Translations under genes and position numbers: made by a program
In this document: positions 11,711 through 20,982 of the stretch, piece after piece
Layout of the letters: each line of letters starts with the position of its first letter
Position numbering within the stretch: position 1 is the stretch's first letter
Assembly: GCA_001566295.1 (NCBI GenBank)
Contig: KQ964245.1
Location: 935,524 to 999,523, forward strand
Reading direction: 5' to 3'
Length of the DNA stretch: 64,000 nt
Source of the DNA: Microdochium bolleyi
Lineage: Eukaryota > Ascomycota > Sordariomycetes > Xylariales > Microdochiaceae
Notes under the pieces: generated by a model
What the model saw: only the letters and a program-made list of their open reading frames with translations
The model's database searches: none
What the model was told of the DNA's origin: nothing

Positions 11711-13462
11711 ATGTGGTGGGACACAGCCAGAATCGAAAAGACTGTGACAAGGCAGTTCGTGTGCTCATACCTGCTGCCTCATGAGGTTGAACGTCTGGAC
11801 CGGCCACTCGGCTTTGGTGATGGCCTCACCGACGGGACCTACTGGGAATGGATCGAGGAAAAGGCCAAGCGGATCTTCCTGATCCTGCTTGAGCTGAATA
11901 TTCCAGACCAGATTTTCGGCATCGTGGACGACTCCTGGGACGATGAGGATTTACCCATCCCCTTGGACCACGTAGAGCGCCTAGCACTGACGGCTCGGCC
12001 TGACGAGAAGGTCGACCGCCGCTTCTATCATCTTCAGTTCCACTTTCTGGTTCGATACCTCGAGCCCGGCGGCCATCTCGACTTCTCCGACCCAGAGATA
12101 CCACCTGTTGAAGTTGTTGATAAGAAGACGGGAATAAACCAAGGCCTAGTCGACAAGGTTCAGCTTGCCAACATTTCAGGACCACCACTGGTTCGGCGGC
12201 GAGTTTTCTTGGGGTCAGACCAAGGTCAAGTACACCTTAGTCAGTTTCTCGAAGAAACGAGGGCGCTCAGAAGGATTCAGAACGACCATGTCCTGTCATA
12301 CTATGCCTCCTACACGCACCAAGGCTCTGGTTATATCATATTCACGCCCGCCTGGGAGTACAGCCTCAAGAGCCTCATGGTCACGACGCCGGCCTCGGTG
12401 AAAGCTTTAGAGAAGCAGACGCGGCGGAAAATCTTCTCGAACTGGATACACTGTTTGGTCGACAGCCTCTGCTATGTCCACAGCCGTGGACGTTCGCTTG
12501 GCAACATCAGGCCGACATCTATTCTTGTGGGAAAAAATCACGAGATCCTCTACTCAGACGTTTCACGGTTTGGCGTCGAATTGGCTTCGCAAACGGCAGG
12601 AGCCAACTTTGACAAAGAGACCTATGATTATGCCGCACCAGAGCAGTGGCATCGCCCAAGCAGGAACAACTCGGTCGACGCATACCAACGCAAGACGTCA
12701 AGCTCTGGCTCACCAGTAAATACGACTTTCACAATATCCCGGAGCTACCCGGATCAATATCCGCCATCAGCTCACAAGCCGGCACCGAGGCTTGATCCGC
12801 AGGCAGCCGATGTGTTCTCCCTGGGTTGTATCATTCTCGAGATCCTTGGTCTGCTTTTGAAGCGCCAGACCAAGGCCTTCGCTGCCCACCGAGCTGCCAA
12901 GCACAAGCTGGCCGGGCGCGGAGGAGCAGTGCCGGACTCGTCTTTCCACCAGAACATTGGGCAGGTCGAGTCGTGGATGGCCAGCCTCGCCAAAGACGCA
13001 GATAAAAAGGACGACAAGACCATGCAGGGGGTCGTTCCGATGCTACAGGTTGTAGCTCGGATGCTGTCGCTGACCCCCCAGGAGCGGCCGACAGCACAGG
13101 AGGTGGAGCGGTCCATGTACAAGATCCTGACGGAGGATCTGGGCATTTCGGAGCCTCACTGCGTGCACGAGTACGGAGGGCTCGGGCGTGGAGCCGGCAG
13201 TGTGCGGCTCGGCCGGGAGAGCGAGCCCCTGACGATACCGGGGGGCGGGAGACGAACGAGCGTGGGCGGGCGAAACATACGTCACAGCCGTGGGTCGAGC
13301 AGCGGCAATGAGCAGCCGCCCTCGAGCAGTAACAGCGGCACGGGTAGCCCGTCTGGGCCGGGTGCGCAGAGCCCAGCGTCCAAGCTGGCGAGGTGGAAGC
13401 CATGGCAGAATTATTCATATCCCAGCAACGCGATGACTGCCGCGCCGGCGGGGACCTGCTAA
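11711..13462 (+). CDS. Fungal protein-kinase-like protein, predicted pseudokinase
   Basis: The kinase-like fold is recognisable but the catalytic machinery is degenerate. From the first in-frame ATG (11711) the product is 583 residues. The HRDLKPxN loop is replaced by RGRSLGNIRPTSILV near residue 255-270. The DFG position reads SDVSRFG near 281. No glycine-rich loop or VAIK lysine is visible. The structural remnants YAAPEQW (APE motif, about 306-312) and ADVFSLGCIILEIL (F-helix) are kept. The N-terminal 200 residues (WEWIEEKAKRIFLILLEL, DQIFGIVDDSWDDEDLPIPL) are conserved in a fungal family as far as I recall. The tail is Ser/Gly-rich. The frame is open back to a TGA at 11639, and the 23 codons before the ATG (from TTG, 11642) look family-like (LSPNRQEVPW), so an upstream exon probably supplies the real start. 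The role is likely scaffolding or signalling; this is inference. Confidence 0.8.
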   Translation: MWWDTARIEKTVTRQFVCSYLLPHEVERLDRPLGFGDGLTDGTYWEWIEEKAKRIFLILLELNIPDQIFGIVDDSWDDEDLPIPLDHVERLALTARPDEKVDRRFYHLQFHFLVRYLEPGGHLDFSDPEIPPVEVVDKKTGINQGLVDKVQLANISGPPLVRRRVFLGSDQGQVHLSQFLEETRALRRIQNDHVLSYYASYTHQGSGYIIFTPAWEYSLKSLMVTTPASVKALEKQTRRKIFSNWIHCLVDSLCYVHSRGRSLGNIRPTSILVGKNHEILYSDVSRFGVELASQTAGANFDKETYDYAAPEQWHRPSRNNSVDAYQRKTSSSGSPVNTTFTISRSYPDQYPPSAHKPAPRLDPQAADVFSLGCIILEILGLLLKRQTKAFAAHRAAKHKLAGRGGAVPDSSFHQNIGQVESWMASLAKDADKKDDKTMQGVVPMLQVVARMLSLTPQERPTAQEVERSMYKILTEDLGISEPHCVHEYGGLGRGAGSVRLGRESEPLTIPGGGRRTSVGGRNIRHSRGSSSGNEQPPSSSNSGTGSPSGPGAQSPASKLARWKPWQNYSYPSNAMTAAPAGTC

Positions 13463-15387
13463 AGGCTGTGAGCGTAGCACGACGGCCAGTTCCTGTTAAT
13501 GAGATATGATGTGGTTAGTGGGCGTCGAGACGCGCCACAGCGAATTGGGAGCGTATTTATTGGGTTTTATTCATTTTGCTTCCTTGGAGGGAGTAGTATT
13601 CGAGCGCTTGAGACGGGCAGCCAGGTAGAACAATATGAAACCTCCGCGAGGTCCCGCTGCGGATCGAAAACAATTGCGTCATAAGGTCCGCGAAAGTGAT
13701 GGACGGTCTCTCCACGTGCGGGACTTTTTTTGCTAGGTCCATGGGTTCGCAATCGGGTGGGACGGGAAAAGGGCCGAGCCCAGCATGCTGCGACTTTTCC
13801 TCCGCCAGGGGCATCGATCCGGTGGGTTTTGTATGCGACTATGCTTATGATGCGCCGGGCAGGCTGCTGCGCGAAATCAAGGACAGATACGGTAGTGCGG
13901 CGCAAGGTGCAGACGTAGATGCCGTGCTATGCGGATGTGTGGTCTGGACAACTGGTGGGGTCCCCTCACTGGCTTCTGCCCAGCTATTCCCTGTTTTCCC
14001 AGGAAACTGGCAGCCTGCAGACTTCTTTTCCCAGACATGCGGCTCTGAGGCCCCCCCCCCCTTTTCCTCCCCGAGGAGCGTATTAGTGTGGAAGCCGGTT
14101 GCCAGATCCGTCCAGCACCAGGCTGAGCCGCCCAACCACGACTGAGTACAGGTGCCGGGATCGACTTGCAAGAGGCTACGCATTAGACTAGTTTGATCAT
14201 CGGGGGGTTCCCAATACAGGTAGCCTATGGCCAGTTGGGCTCTGGCACTTGATCAAGTACCTTACGCAGCAGGGCAGCTTGTGACATGCAGTAGCGAACT
14301 CGGAAACATTGTGGGCGGCTTTGGGGACCCGGTCGCGCGGCGCGCACAGCTTGGGAGATGGGCAGGGAGTAAGGTCATCGTCATCCGGCCATGCTGACAT
14401 GGAGCTCGAGAGATAAGATGTGAATGCACAGGACTGACTGCACGGGCGATGATGTCGGTGTCGTCCAGGGGTGGGTTTGTTATCGGGTTAGGCTTGGCTG
14501 CCGGGGCTTTTGTTCAGGCCCTGGCCAGCTACTGCGACAGCTCCGGTTCTCTCGGCACTTGAAGCGCTTGCACAAGGCGGAACAAAGACGACGAATGACG
14601 GCGAGGCGGGCCCCTGGTGATAGCTGTGGGTTGGCGTCTGGCAGGGGCAGGATGGAGGAGACAGGCCCGTCTGGAAGAGTGTGTGATCGTGATGCGATGC
14701 TCGGTGAGTGGGGGGATATCCCCCGTCTGCCAGGGTCAAGAGTCAAGACAGACAGAACCTGCTTCACGTCAAAACACCCAAACCCTAGCTCCGGCGGGGG
14801 AGGGAGGATTCAAGTATAATTGTGCGGTGGCCCCGTGCCCGGGCCTCGGGATGGGCAGCTTCACATTCGAACAAGTCCAGCTGGGATCGATATCTTACCC
14901 CCAGGTTCCATCGCCGTGGGCGTGTCTGGAAGTTTCGCGACTCGTGATAGTTGGGGGTCGCCACTTCCGCATCTGGCAGTCACGACTCGGCGGCTGTGAC
15001 CTCGTGCTTCCACGCACTTTGATTTGAGCGTTCAGTCAAAGACGCCGCGGATCTTTATCTCAAGTGCACTGCTTTGTCGCCTTTGACGCCAGTCTTTGTT
15101 GTTACGACATCGACGACGGACATTCTGGCAGTGGTTGCGGCGGCGACGAGCCTGCATTAGCGGGAACACTTACAGCGGAGCCAACGAAAACATCAACAAA
15201 GCAGCATCGTCATGACCGCGGCTGCATCAACAACAAACAACAAGATAAGATATCGAAGAACGAGATAAAAAGCATCGTGTACAAAGACAGGGCAGACAGC
15301 CGGGACTTTCACCAATCTACTGGCCTTCAACCACATCTACGACTGCGACGCTGTGGAGGCGTCCAGTCGTCAAAACCAACAACCACC
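13463..15387. other. Gene-free 1.9 kb region
   Basis: No coding frame here is convincing. It contains a run of 11 C at 14051..14061, a T-run near 13726-13732 and, just before the next gene, an A/C-rich leader (about 15190-15250, CAACAAACAACAAG-like) typical of a fungal 5' UTR. The frame of the next gene is open upstream to 15064, but its likely start is 15388. Confidence 0.4.
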
Positions 15388-16083
15388 ATGAGACGCTGGG
15401 CTTTGGCAGCTCTGGCACTCGTACTGAACTCGGGTGTGCTGCCCACTACCCAACTGTCTCTCGATAGCCTCTCGCATAAGGCCGGCTATCAGAGCGCTGT
15501 CGAGACCATACACTCTGGAAACGCCATAGATGTGGCCGGCGGCGCCGGCGTGCTGCCCGGCCATGGCAATCCTGTAAGTCACTTGTATTCACATGTCTTG
15601 GGTTTGCGAGCATTCACTAATTCGTACATACAGAACAAGAACTCGACGCGAGGAACTCAGCGGCACGGAAGTGATGACGTTGAGTTCAAGAACTCGGCCA
15701 TATCAATACAAGTCACGCAACACAACCCGCGGTCAGCACGGCAAGTCGTCGTGACCCCGGACGACAAGCAGAAGCCCACACCACCAGATCATGAGCTTGA
15801 CCTCGACAGCGCCGAAGCGCTCATACGGACTGCAAAGCTGGACACAATTGCACGGCGGCCAAGGAGGCCCCCCACCAATGATCCAAAGGCACCCGGAGCC
15901 AGAGCAGCGGACGGCGGTCGGCTTGACGGACCCGTACATGAGCGTTTCCCTGCATCGGCAGCAGGTTCGGAGACGAGCTCCGCACGACCGCTCACCCAGA
16001 GCCCAGTATCAGGCAGGAGGCGATTGGCCGAGATGGCTGCTTGCCTTGGGCTGGTGTTCTTTGTTTTCACCTTTTGGCTTTGA
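15388..16083 (+). CDS. Orphan protein with N-terminal signal sequence and C-terminal membrane segment
   Basis: I do not recognise a family. The ATG at 15388 opens a secretion-type leader (MRRWALAALALVLNSGVLP). A canonical intron, GTAAGT..ACATACAG at 15574..15633 (60 nt, phase 0), gives exons 15388..15573 and 15634..16083 and a product of 211 residues. The intron is a multiple of three and has no in-frame stop, so the unspliced form would be 231 residues. The middle is polar and basic with RRPRRPP. The extreme C terminus is hydrophobic (MAACLGLVFFVFTFWL) directly before the stop, suggesting a tail anchor or, less likely, a GPI signal, since basic residues precede it. Both ends are therefore membrane-related. 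Codon use and the splice sites support a real gene. The function is unknown. Confidence 0.55.
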   Translation: MRRWALAALALVLNSGVLPTTQLSLDSLSHKAGYQSAVETIHSGNAIDVAGGAGVLPGHGNPVSHLYSHVLGLRAFTNSYIQNKNSTRGTQRHGSDDVEFKNSAISIQVTQHNPRSARQVVVTPDDKQKPTPPDHELDLDSAEALIRTAKLDTIARRPRRPPTNDPKAPGARAADGGRLDGPVHERFPASAAGSETSSARPLTQSPVSGRRRLAEMAACLGLVFFVFTFWL

Positions 16084-16770
16084 CGGCCACTCGTCGGAGC
16101 CGAAGACTTTTCTCTTTGCATACGACTTTTACGATACCCCGATTGGAGATTCTGTAATGTTGCACATCGCGACACTGGATCAGCATTTTGCCCGTGGCGT
16201 TTGGGTATTTTTATTTATCTGTTTTCGGCTGTCATAGAGAGGCTCACATAAACGGAGGCGTTTGGGATAGGTTGGGAATGCTGTTGGTTGGCGCATATAT
16301 CCTAGACGACTGATGTGGAAATATGAGCATGAAATTCAGGCACAAGCAACGACAATCAGTATATTGTGAAATCTGGTGAACTCTTGCACCACATCCTAGA
16401 AGCATTCTAGATGGCCCGCACTGTGTCCAGGCCTCTGAGGAAGTCGCAACCCAGAGTCTGGGTGCTTGCCCCAACCATTCTTCCAACGCATTATCAGGGT
16501 AACGCAACTTCACGTCATCCCTAACACGCTTCCTGGACAAGTTTAATTTCGATTGCGGGACTCTTCCTACATCTCAGCTTCTCTCTATTCTGCTAATCAT
16601 TACCAACAAAGCTCCGGAAATGCCTCTGTATCATTAGAAGCTCACCGACTCCCGCCAAAGCCGCATTGCCATTGCACACACCATACTACCTTGACAAAAT
16701 CTCTGGTTTCGTTATTGCCGGACAAAGAGATCTACGGGAGACGCCAGACGCACGCCAGCCACCAATAATC
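16084..16770. other. Intergenic region between two orphan genes
   Basis: These 687 bp have no convincing frame. The last 200 bp, C- and A-rich with few G, look like the leader of the next gene. No other structure is seen. Confidence 0.4.
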
Positions 16771-17796
16771 ATGGCCGAAAAGACGCACAATCCCGAAGAC
16801 CTGCCAGAACTGCCAGCCTCGCCCGTTTCTCAACCGCCCTCACGTGTATCACCGACACCGCCTCCGGCCGTCCATCTATCCGCCTTATACCGCCAGCCCA
16901 TCCGTCCCGGCGGCCCGCCACGTTGCGCCGACCACGGGCGACGGGATCTCTAGGGGATCGACCGGCACCGCGGGCACTGGCACCGGGACCGGAAACGGCG
17001 CGGCAGCAGTCAGGCAAGACGGCGAGACCGACAGCGGAGGAGACTCTGGCACGCCTCACCACCAGGCGAGCGACAGCAAGCACGGTACCAGCAGCTGTGG
17101 GATGAACAGCATATTGCATTCTTCCGCCGGCGATCGTCGCCCCGACGTCGGCTTCGGTTCCTGCGCAGCGCGGGGCAATGGTGCGCCGATGCTTGCACCT
17201 GGACGGACCATCCTTGGATGCGCTTCTTCCTCGTGACGACGCTGACGATTGTTGTTCTTGTCATCTGTCTGTTTGCAGTGCTGGTCACGGTGTATCATGG
17301 CTCGGACAGCTGGAGGATGCCCTTCGGCAGCAGTGGCAATAGCGTGGCGGGAGCGCTGTTGCCGCCACCAGTGGAAGCGGTGACCACGACGGGCACGAAG
17401 TCGAAGACTCCTGGAGCTCGATGGGTGGTCACAGGCCACATTACACTCGGCCCATCTGAGCAATGGTTCGTGGTCCCAGCGAAGACGACAACAGAGTCGG
17501 CACTGCAGACAACCTTCGCTATGTCGTCCCATGGCGCATCCAAGACCGACCAGGACAAGACGACACACAGCTCGATGTTGGTAGCCAGCGAGGTCGCCGT
17601 CACGACGACAGCCACCCTCTGGGATGGCGCTAGCACTTCAGAATATACCTTTGGCCACGGCAAGCATGACCACTCTCCAGTCGCGGAAAGCAGTGCACCA
17701 TCTGGAAGAAGTACAGTGAGCGATTCGGGTACGCTGCAGTTCGAGTCGATGCTATTCTTGATCACTATGGGGCAAGCCTGGTGGATGTTGTGCTGA
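16771..17796 (+). CDS. Putative single-pass membrane protein, Ser/Thr-rich ectodomain; exon structure unresolved
   Basis: The ATG at 16771 (context ATCATGG) starts a Pro-rich stretch (MAEKTHNPEDLPELPASP). That frame meets a TAG at 16951..16953 and then stays open to 17796. After the TAG it encodes an Arg-rich segment, then WDEQHIAFFRRRSS, CTWTDHPWMRFFLV, a strong transmembrane helix (TLTIVVLVICLFAVLVTV) and about 150 residues rich in Ser, Thr and Gly, ending in a hydrophobic tail (ESMLFLITMGQAWWMLC). The sequence CTCTAG at 16948..16953 looks like a splice acceptor, so the TAG is probably removed by an intron; candidate phase-0 donors GTTTCT (16825) and GTCCAT (16870) are both weak. A frame-2 reading of 16844..17100 is also low-complexity and protein-like. 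A broken gene cannot be excluded. The topology resembles fungal cell-wall sensors, but no WSC or other known domain is visible. Confidence 0.45.
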
Positions 17797-18287
17797 GCCA
17801 GGACCTATATGCAACACTCGGCACGGGGCCTTTTTTCTCAACTAGAATGACAGCCCAACCCTCTAGCTGGTTATCGTCGTCACGGCCCAAGAGCAAGAGC
17901 GTTACGAAATTCGCACTGGTCGTCATTATTGCATTCCTGTTCTAATGCTTCGCAAGGAAGGACGGGGACGGAGTACCCATGAAATGACTCTTTTGACAAA
18001 CAAAGACTGATGGCGGTGATGGAACTGAAACCAATGATAATAGCCCCGATGACTATGATGAGAAACTCCATACCTAAAGAAAGACAAGAAACAAATATAT
18101 GCCCCGTCCCATTCATTCCTGCGTGAAAGACCAAGGGAACAAAGAAACAATGGCCGACCTTCAGCCAACTGACTACCGATGTGGGATGACGAGTGTGAAC
18201 AAAGAAAGCATAGACCCGGGCCCGGAAAGGAAAATCTTTTGATGATGGACGTCGCAGAGAATGTGCTCAAGGGAGAGAGACGACTCC
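17797..18287. other. Convergent intergenic spacer
   Basis: These 491 bp lie between the putative membrane protein (+) and the Sds3-like gene (-) and hold both 3' UTRs. The stretch is relatively AT-rich in the middle (about 17930-18130). No gene is seen. Confidence 0.5.
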
Positions 18288-20223
18288 TCATTTCCTCTTG
18301 CCCCCGCGCGCACTGCCGGACCGGCTCATGGCGGCGCCGCCCAGGCTGCTCTGCCGGCTCATCGAAACGCCGCCCATGCCACCAGGCGAGCTCGTCAGAC
18401 CGAGCAGGCCGCCGCCCAGTACAGACAGCAGGCCGCCGCTGACTGCCGGTGGCGCGCCGCCGCTGGGACCGTTTAGCAGGCTGCTGGCGCCGCCCATGCC
18501 GGACATCGGCTCGTCGCGCAGGCTGCTGCTAGGCACGTTGAGCGACTCGGCGAGACCCTCGACCGAGGGCCGCTGGCCCTGGAGAAACACGGCGCTGCGG
18601 GCCGCGGCGGTGGCGTGACCCGCGGTGGCGCTGGCGGTGGCCTTGCTGTGGCCGTTAACCGCGGCGGCGTGGTTGTTGCTCGTCATGGCCTCGAGCAGGC
18701 GGCGCCCGCCGTTGCTAACCTCGAGGTTCGACCCGACGCCATTGGCCTTCTGGTAGTGCTTGAGCACCGTCATGACCATGAAATCCTGCGACGCATCGTC
18801 GGCGGACAGCGCCGTGGGCGTGTTGCTGTCCGACTTGACATATGCCTTGGAGTACTGCGAGTGGATCAGGGGCGGGAGCCGGGGCTCCTGCGCGGCCATC
18901 CGGTCCAGGTTCCCAGGGAGCTCAAAGTTGGTGAGGCCCTCGATGCCGAGCATCTTGTCGTCGTAGAAGTTCTGCTGCTGCAGGAGCTGCTGCTGGTGCT
19001 GCACCTGCGCGCCGCGGGTGCTGCGTGTGGTGTGCGAGGGCTGCCTCTCCATCATGGTCGCGGCGAACTCGTCCTCTGCCGCGGCACCGCCGTTGAGATC
19101 CCCGTCCGCATCCCCGTTGCCGTTCTCGCTGTCCTCGGGAGAGGGCAGGATGTTGCCGTTGTTGTCGCGCCGCACAAGGAGGTGCTTGTGCGCCGCCAAT
19201 GCGGCCGTGTTGTACGTCATCGCGAGCTCCTTGTCCGTGAAGAGCTTGTCGATGCTGTAGATCGGTCCGCTCTCCTTGCGCAGGCCGCGCAGGCGCTCGC
19301 CCTGCCAGAGCGGCGTCGTGTTGGTCGCGTCCAGCGGCCGGCGTGTCGGCGCGGGCGAGCCCTCGTCGTCGCCGGCGCCACCGCCGCCACCACCGCCGTT
19401 GCGCTTGCGCTTCTTGTTATCCGAGAAGCCCGGCAGGTCTTCCATCTCTCGGCGTAACCGCGTGTTGCGCTTGCCGTGGGGGCCACCGGGGCTCGCGGGG
19501 TTCGTGAGGCTGAATTGGTTGGGATGCAGGAGGAGAGCCGAGCTGTCCGAGATGTCGAGAGCTTCCTTCTCCTTGCCGAGGCGGTATTTCTTGGAGGTGA
19601 TGCTGTTGATCAGCCGATCTCGGAGTGTTGCGGAGAGGGCCTTGTGCTCGCGCCGGGCGACTTCGATTCGGTAGGCATGCTCGTTTGCGGCTTCGCTCGA
19701 CTTGCGGTCGTACTCGTGCTAGAATGGTGAGAACCATGCGTGTTAGACATTCCTCGTTTGTTTAAGAAGGGTGACCCTGGTGGTGCCATACCTTCTGCGT
19801 CACTAGTTCGTAGTCGCGGTGTTCGACTAGATCCTCAATCTCGTGCACCCACTCCTGGAAGGATGGTCCTGCCATGTCGAGGAGGCTGCGGTTCGACGCG
19901 CCATTGCTTGTACTGCTCGACTGCTGCTGCGACAATTCGCGGTAGCTGCGCTCGATAGCGTCGAGGGGCCGGTCTGCGTAAGGATCGACACGGCCGACGA
20001 GGCTCACATCGATCTGGATCTTCTGGAGCTCCTCGCGGTAGTGCCGGTCGCGGTCGCGGCTGAACTGGTCGTCGAGGAGCGTGAGGCGCTCGTTGAGCAG
20101 CTGCCGCTTCTTGTCCCGCTTCGAGGGCGCCGGAGGAGACTGCTGCTGCTGGCGACCGGCGGGCTTGGCGGCCGCTGCGAGGCTGGCCATGCCCGACGAC
20201 TGAGCGGCGCTGACAGCAGCCAT
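18288..20223 (-). CDS. Sds3-like subunit of the Rpd3L-type histone deacetylase complex
   Basis: The N-terminal third matches the Sds3-like family (Sds3/Dep1/BRMS1 type), structural subunits of the Sin3-Rpd3 large deacetylase complex that repress transcription in the nucleus. Exon 1 is 20223..19792 and exon 2 is 19718..18288, with a 73 nt phase-0 intron (GTATGG..TTCTAG); the product is 620 residues. Family landmarks run across the splice: KRDKKRQLLNERLTLLDDQF, HYREELQKIQIDVSL, DPYADRPLDAIERSYRELS, FVQEV-like FQEWVHEIEDLVEHRDYEL, then ALSATLRDRLINSITSKK and LLLHPNQFSL near residue 205. The rest is Gly/Ala/Ser-rich with Gln tracts and probably disordered. I chose the ATG opening MAAVSAAQSSGMAS; in-frame ATGs exist upstream to 20601 in the presumed leader. 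I cannot separate Sds3 from Dep1 orthology by eye. Confidence 0.85.
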
Positions 20224-20982
20224 TGTGTGCTTGTGGTATGTCGAACTCCCAGTAGAGGGTGTGTATCGCAGCAGATGATCGACGATCGGCGGTTGTCGGA
20301 GGAGGAGCGTGTGTGGCCGAGGCGGAGTTGGTCGGGGCAGCGAAGGATCAGGATTGCAGTGGTTGGCGCGAGCAGGAGGGCAAGCTGCGGCGCTGGGCGA
20401 GATAGGTGCAGAGGAGGTGGCTTGGCTTGGCCTTGAGTGCGGCGGGGTCCAGGACAGCGACAGGAGATTGTGCAAACCTGGTGCTGAATCTCGAGATGCC
20501 GGCTCGACTCTGAACGACGGGGAAGAATGAGATGCGAAAGACAAGGCTGGCTTGCCGCGCCGGGACAACGCCTGGGCTGGGCACCCCGTTGTTAGTGGCA
20601 CGGGACAGACAGGACAGGGCAGGGCCGGCTAACCACACACTCTCGGGCAGTGATCCAATCAGGTAGCGCACATGGAGACCCGCCCGTCTTCGCCTAATAT
20701 GGCAATTCCCAAGACTTACACGGACGGCACTGGATCGTCGGCACTGTTCATAACGCTTGGTGTGGCCACGCTTTAGGAGCCGACCGCTGCCTGTTTATCT
20801 ATGATGTCTACAGTCATGATCATGCCCGCCCTACTAGCAGTCGTGCGTCTTGTCTGATTGTCGTGCTGAACAATTGCCTCAAGACCAGACCACGATATCC
20901 CTTTGTCCAGAGAGTCCTGCACAGGACAACTTGATGAACCATGTCTCGTTAAAGGGCGCCTCAGCTTCTAATAATCGCCGCC
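20224..20982. other. Spacer between PARP-E2 fusion and Sds3-like gene
   Basis: These 759 bp form the Sds3-like promoter and leader and the 3' UTR of the PARP-E2 gene, both on the minus strand. The Sds3-like upstream frame stays open to 20601 but reads as low-complexity leader. No other gene is seen. Confidence 0.45.

Noticed and set aside
18615..19457. Frame of 280 codons antisense to the Sds3-like gene
   Set aside because: A shadow of the real gene on the other strand, driven by its GC bias.
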